A DNA stretch of 21,013 bases from assembly GCA_910579055.1 (NCBI GenBank), contig CAJTSU010000030.1, positions 7,078-28,090 of the forward strand, in the 5' to 3' direction. Under the pieces are notes generated by a model. The model was not told the DNA's origin, searched no databases, and saw nothing but the letters and a program-made list of their open reading frames with translations. Numbering within the stretch: the stretch's first letter is position 1; every line of letters begins with the position of its first letter. The translations under genes were made by a program, and so were the position numbers. This stretch comes from an uncultured Mailhella sp. (GTDB lineage Bacteria > Desulfobacterota > Desulfovibrionia > Desulfovibrionales > Desulfovibrionaceae). This document shows positions 20,980-21,013 of this stretch, piece after piece.

Positions 20980-21013
20980 CCCGTGTTCCACACGGGCAAA
21001 GGCAACATGTATC
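20980..21013. repeat. Hairpin repeat, partial copy 3
   Basis: CCCGTGTTCCACACGGG (20980-20996), then GCAAAGGCAACATGTATC, matches the right half of copy 1 (CCCGTGTTCCACACGGG, GCGAAAGGCAGCATGTATC) and continues past the window edge. Confidence 0.7.

Noticed and set aside
20744..21008. Small open frames at the right edge
   Set aside because: They fall across the hairpin repeats and the promoter, give Cys/Arg-rich translations and have no convincing start.
17682..21013. Recurrent palindromes considered as a CRISPR array
   Set aside because: Copies are few, 3 kb apart or irregularly spaced, and no spacer-repeat rhythm or cas gene is present.

Overview
The window looks like a chromosomal segment of a sulfite-respiring gut Desulfovibrionaceae bacterium (Bilophila or Desulfovibrio type). 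The evidence is a glycyl radical enzyme whose active-site residues match isethionate sulfite-lyase, a TRAP transporter, a DsrE-family protein, moderately high GC with AT-rich regulatory gaps, and heavy use of sigma-54. The species assignment is inference; there is no rRNA or marker gene here.

Left part (1-10800): an isethionate cluster. Reading leftwards from about 6170: islA (isethionate sulfite-lyase, 6105-3607), islB (its radical-SAM activase, 3344-2397), a PAS/AAA+/HTH sigma-54 activator (2344-953) and a DMT/EamA permease that runs off the left edge (769-1). Reading rightwards from about 6592: dctP (6721-7725), a fused dctQM (7986-9851) and a degenerate amidohydrolase-fold protein (9967-10800). 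The divergent islA/dctP gap holds two back-to-back -24/-12 promoters and at least four copies of a GTCGCA-N4-TGCGAC palindrome, arranged almost symmetrically. This is a probable enhancer array for the neighbouring activator. Transport by DctPQM followed by C-S cleavage by IslA would give acetaldehyde and sulfite, the latter being the respiratory electron acceptor in such bacteria. No acetaldehyde dehydrogenase, dsr or microcompartment shell gene lies in the window.

A 19-bp perfect hairpin with T-tracts on both sides (10822-10863) separates the two convergent halves.

Right part (10876-20262): a leftward run of nine genes that I do not recognise as a described pathway. In transcription order: two short-chain dehydrogenases, two paralogous tandem EthD-like proteins, an OFA-type MFS transporter, a BASS/SBF-type transporter, a single-domain old-yellow-enzyme flavoprotein, a second sigma-54 activator, and a DsrE-family protein. 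A near-consensus -24/-12 promoter lies 66 bp ahead of the first gene. Upstream of it are helically phased TTGTTTA repeats and a TTAGAATGCGCTAT motif that recurs, 12 of 14 bases, just ahead of the activator gene. This is the best candidate for an undescribed catabolic system; its substrate cannot be read from the sequence.

Right edge (20263-21013): a non-coding regulatory region with a further, rightward -24/-12 promoter at 20803-20818, followed by an array of hairpin repeats. The same repeats occur between the two EthD genes; their central palindrome occurs in both orientations.
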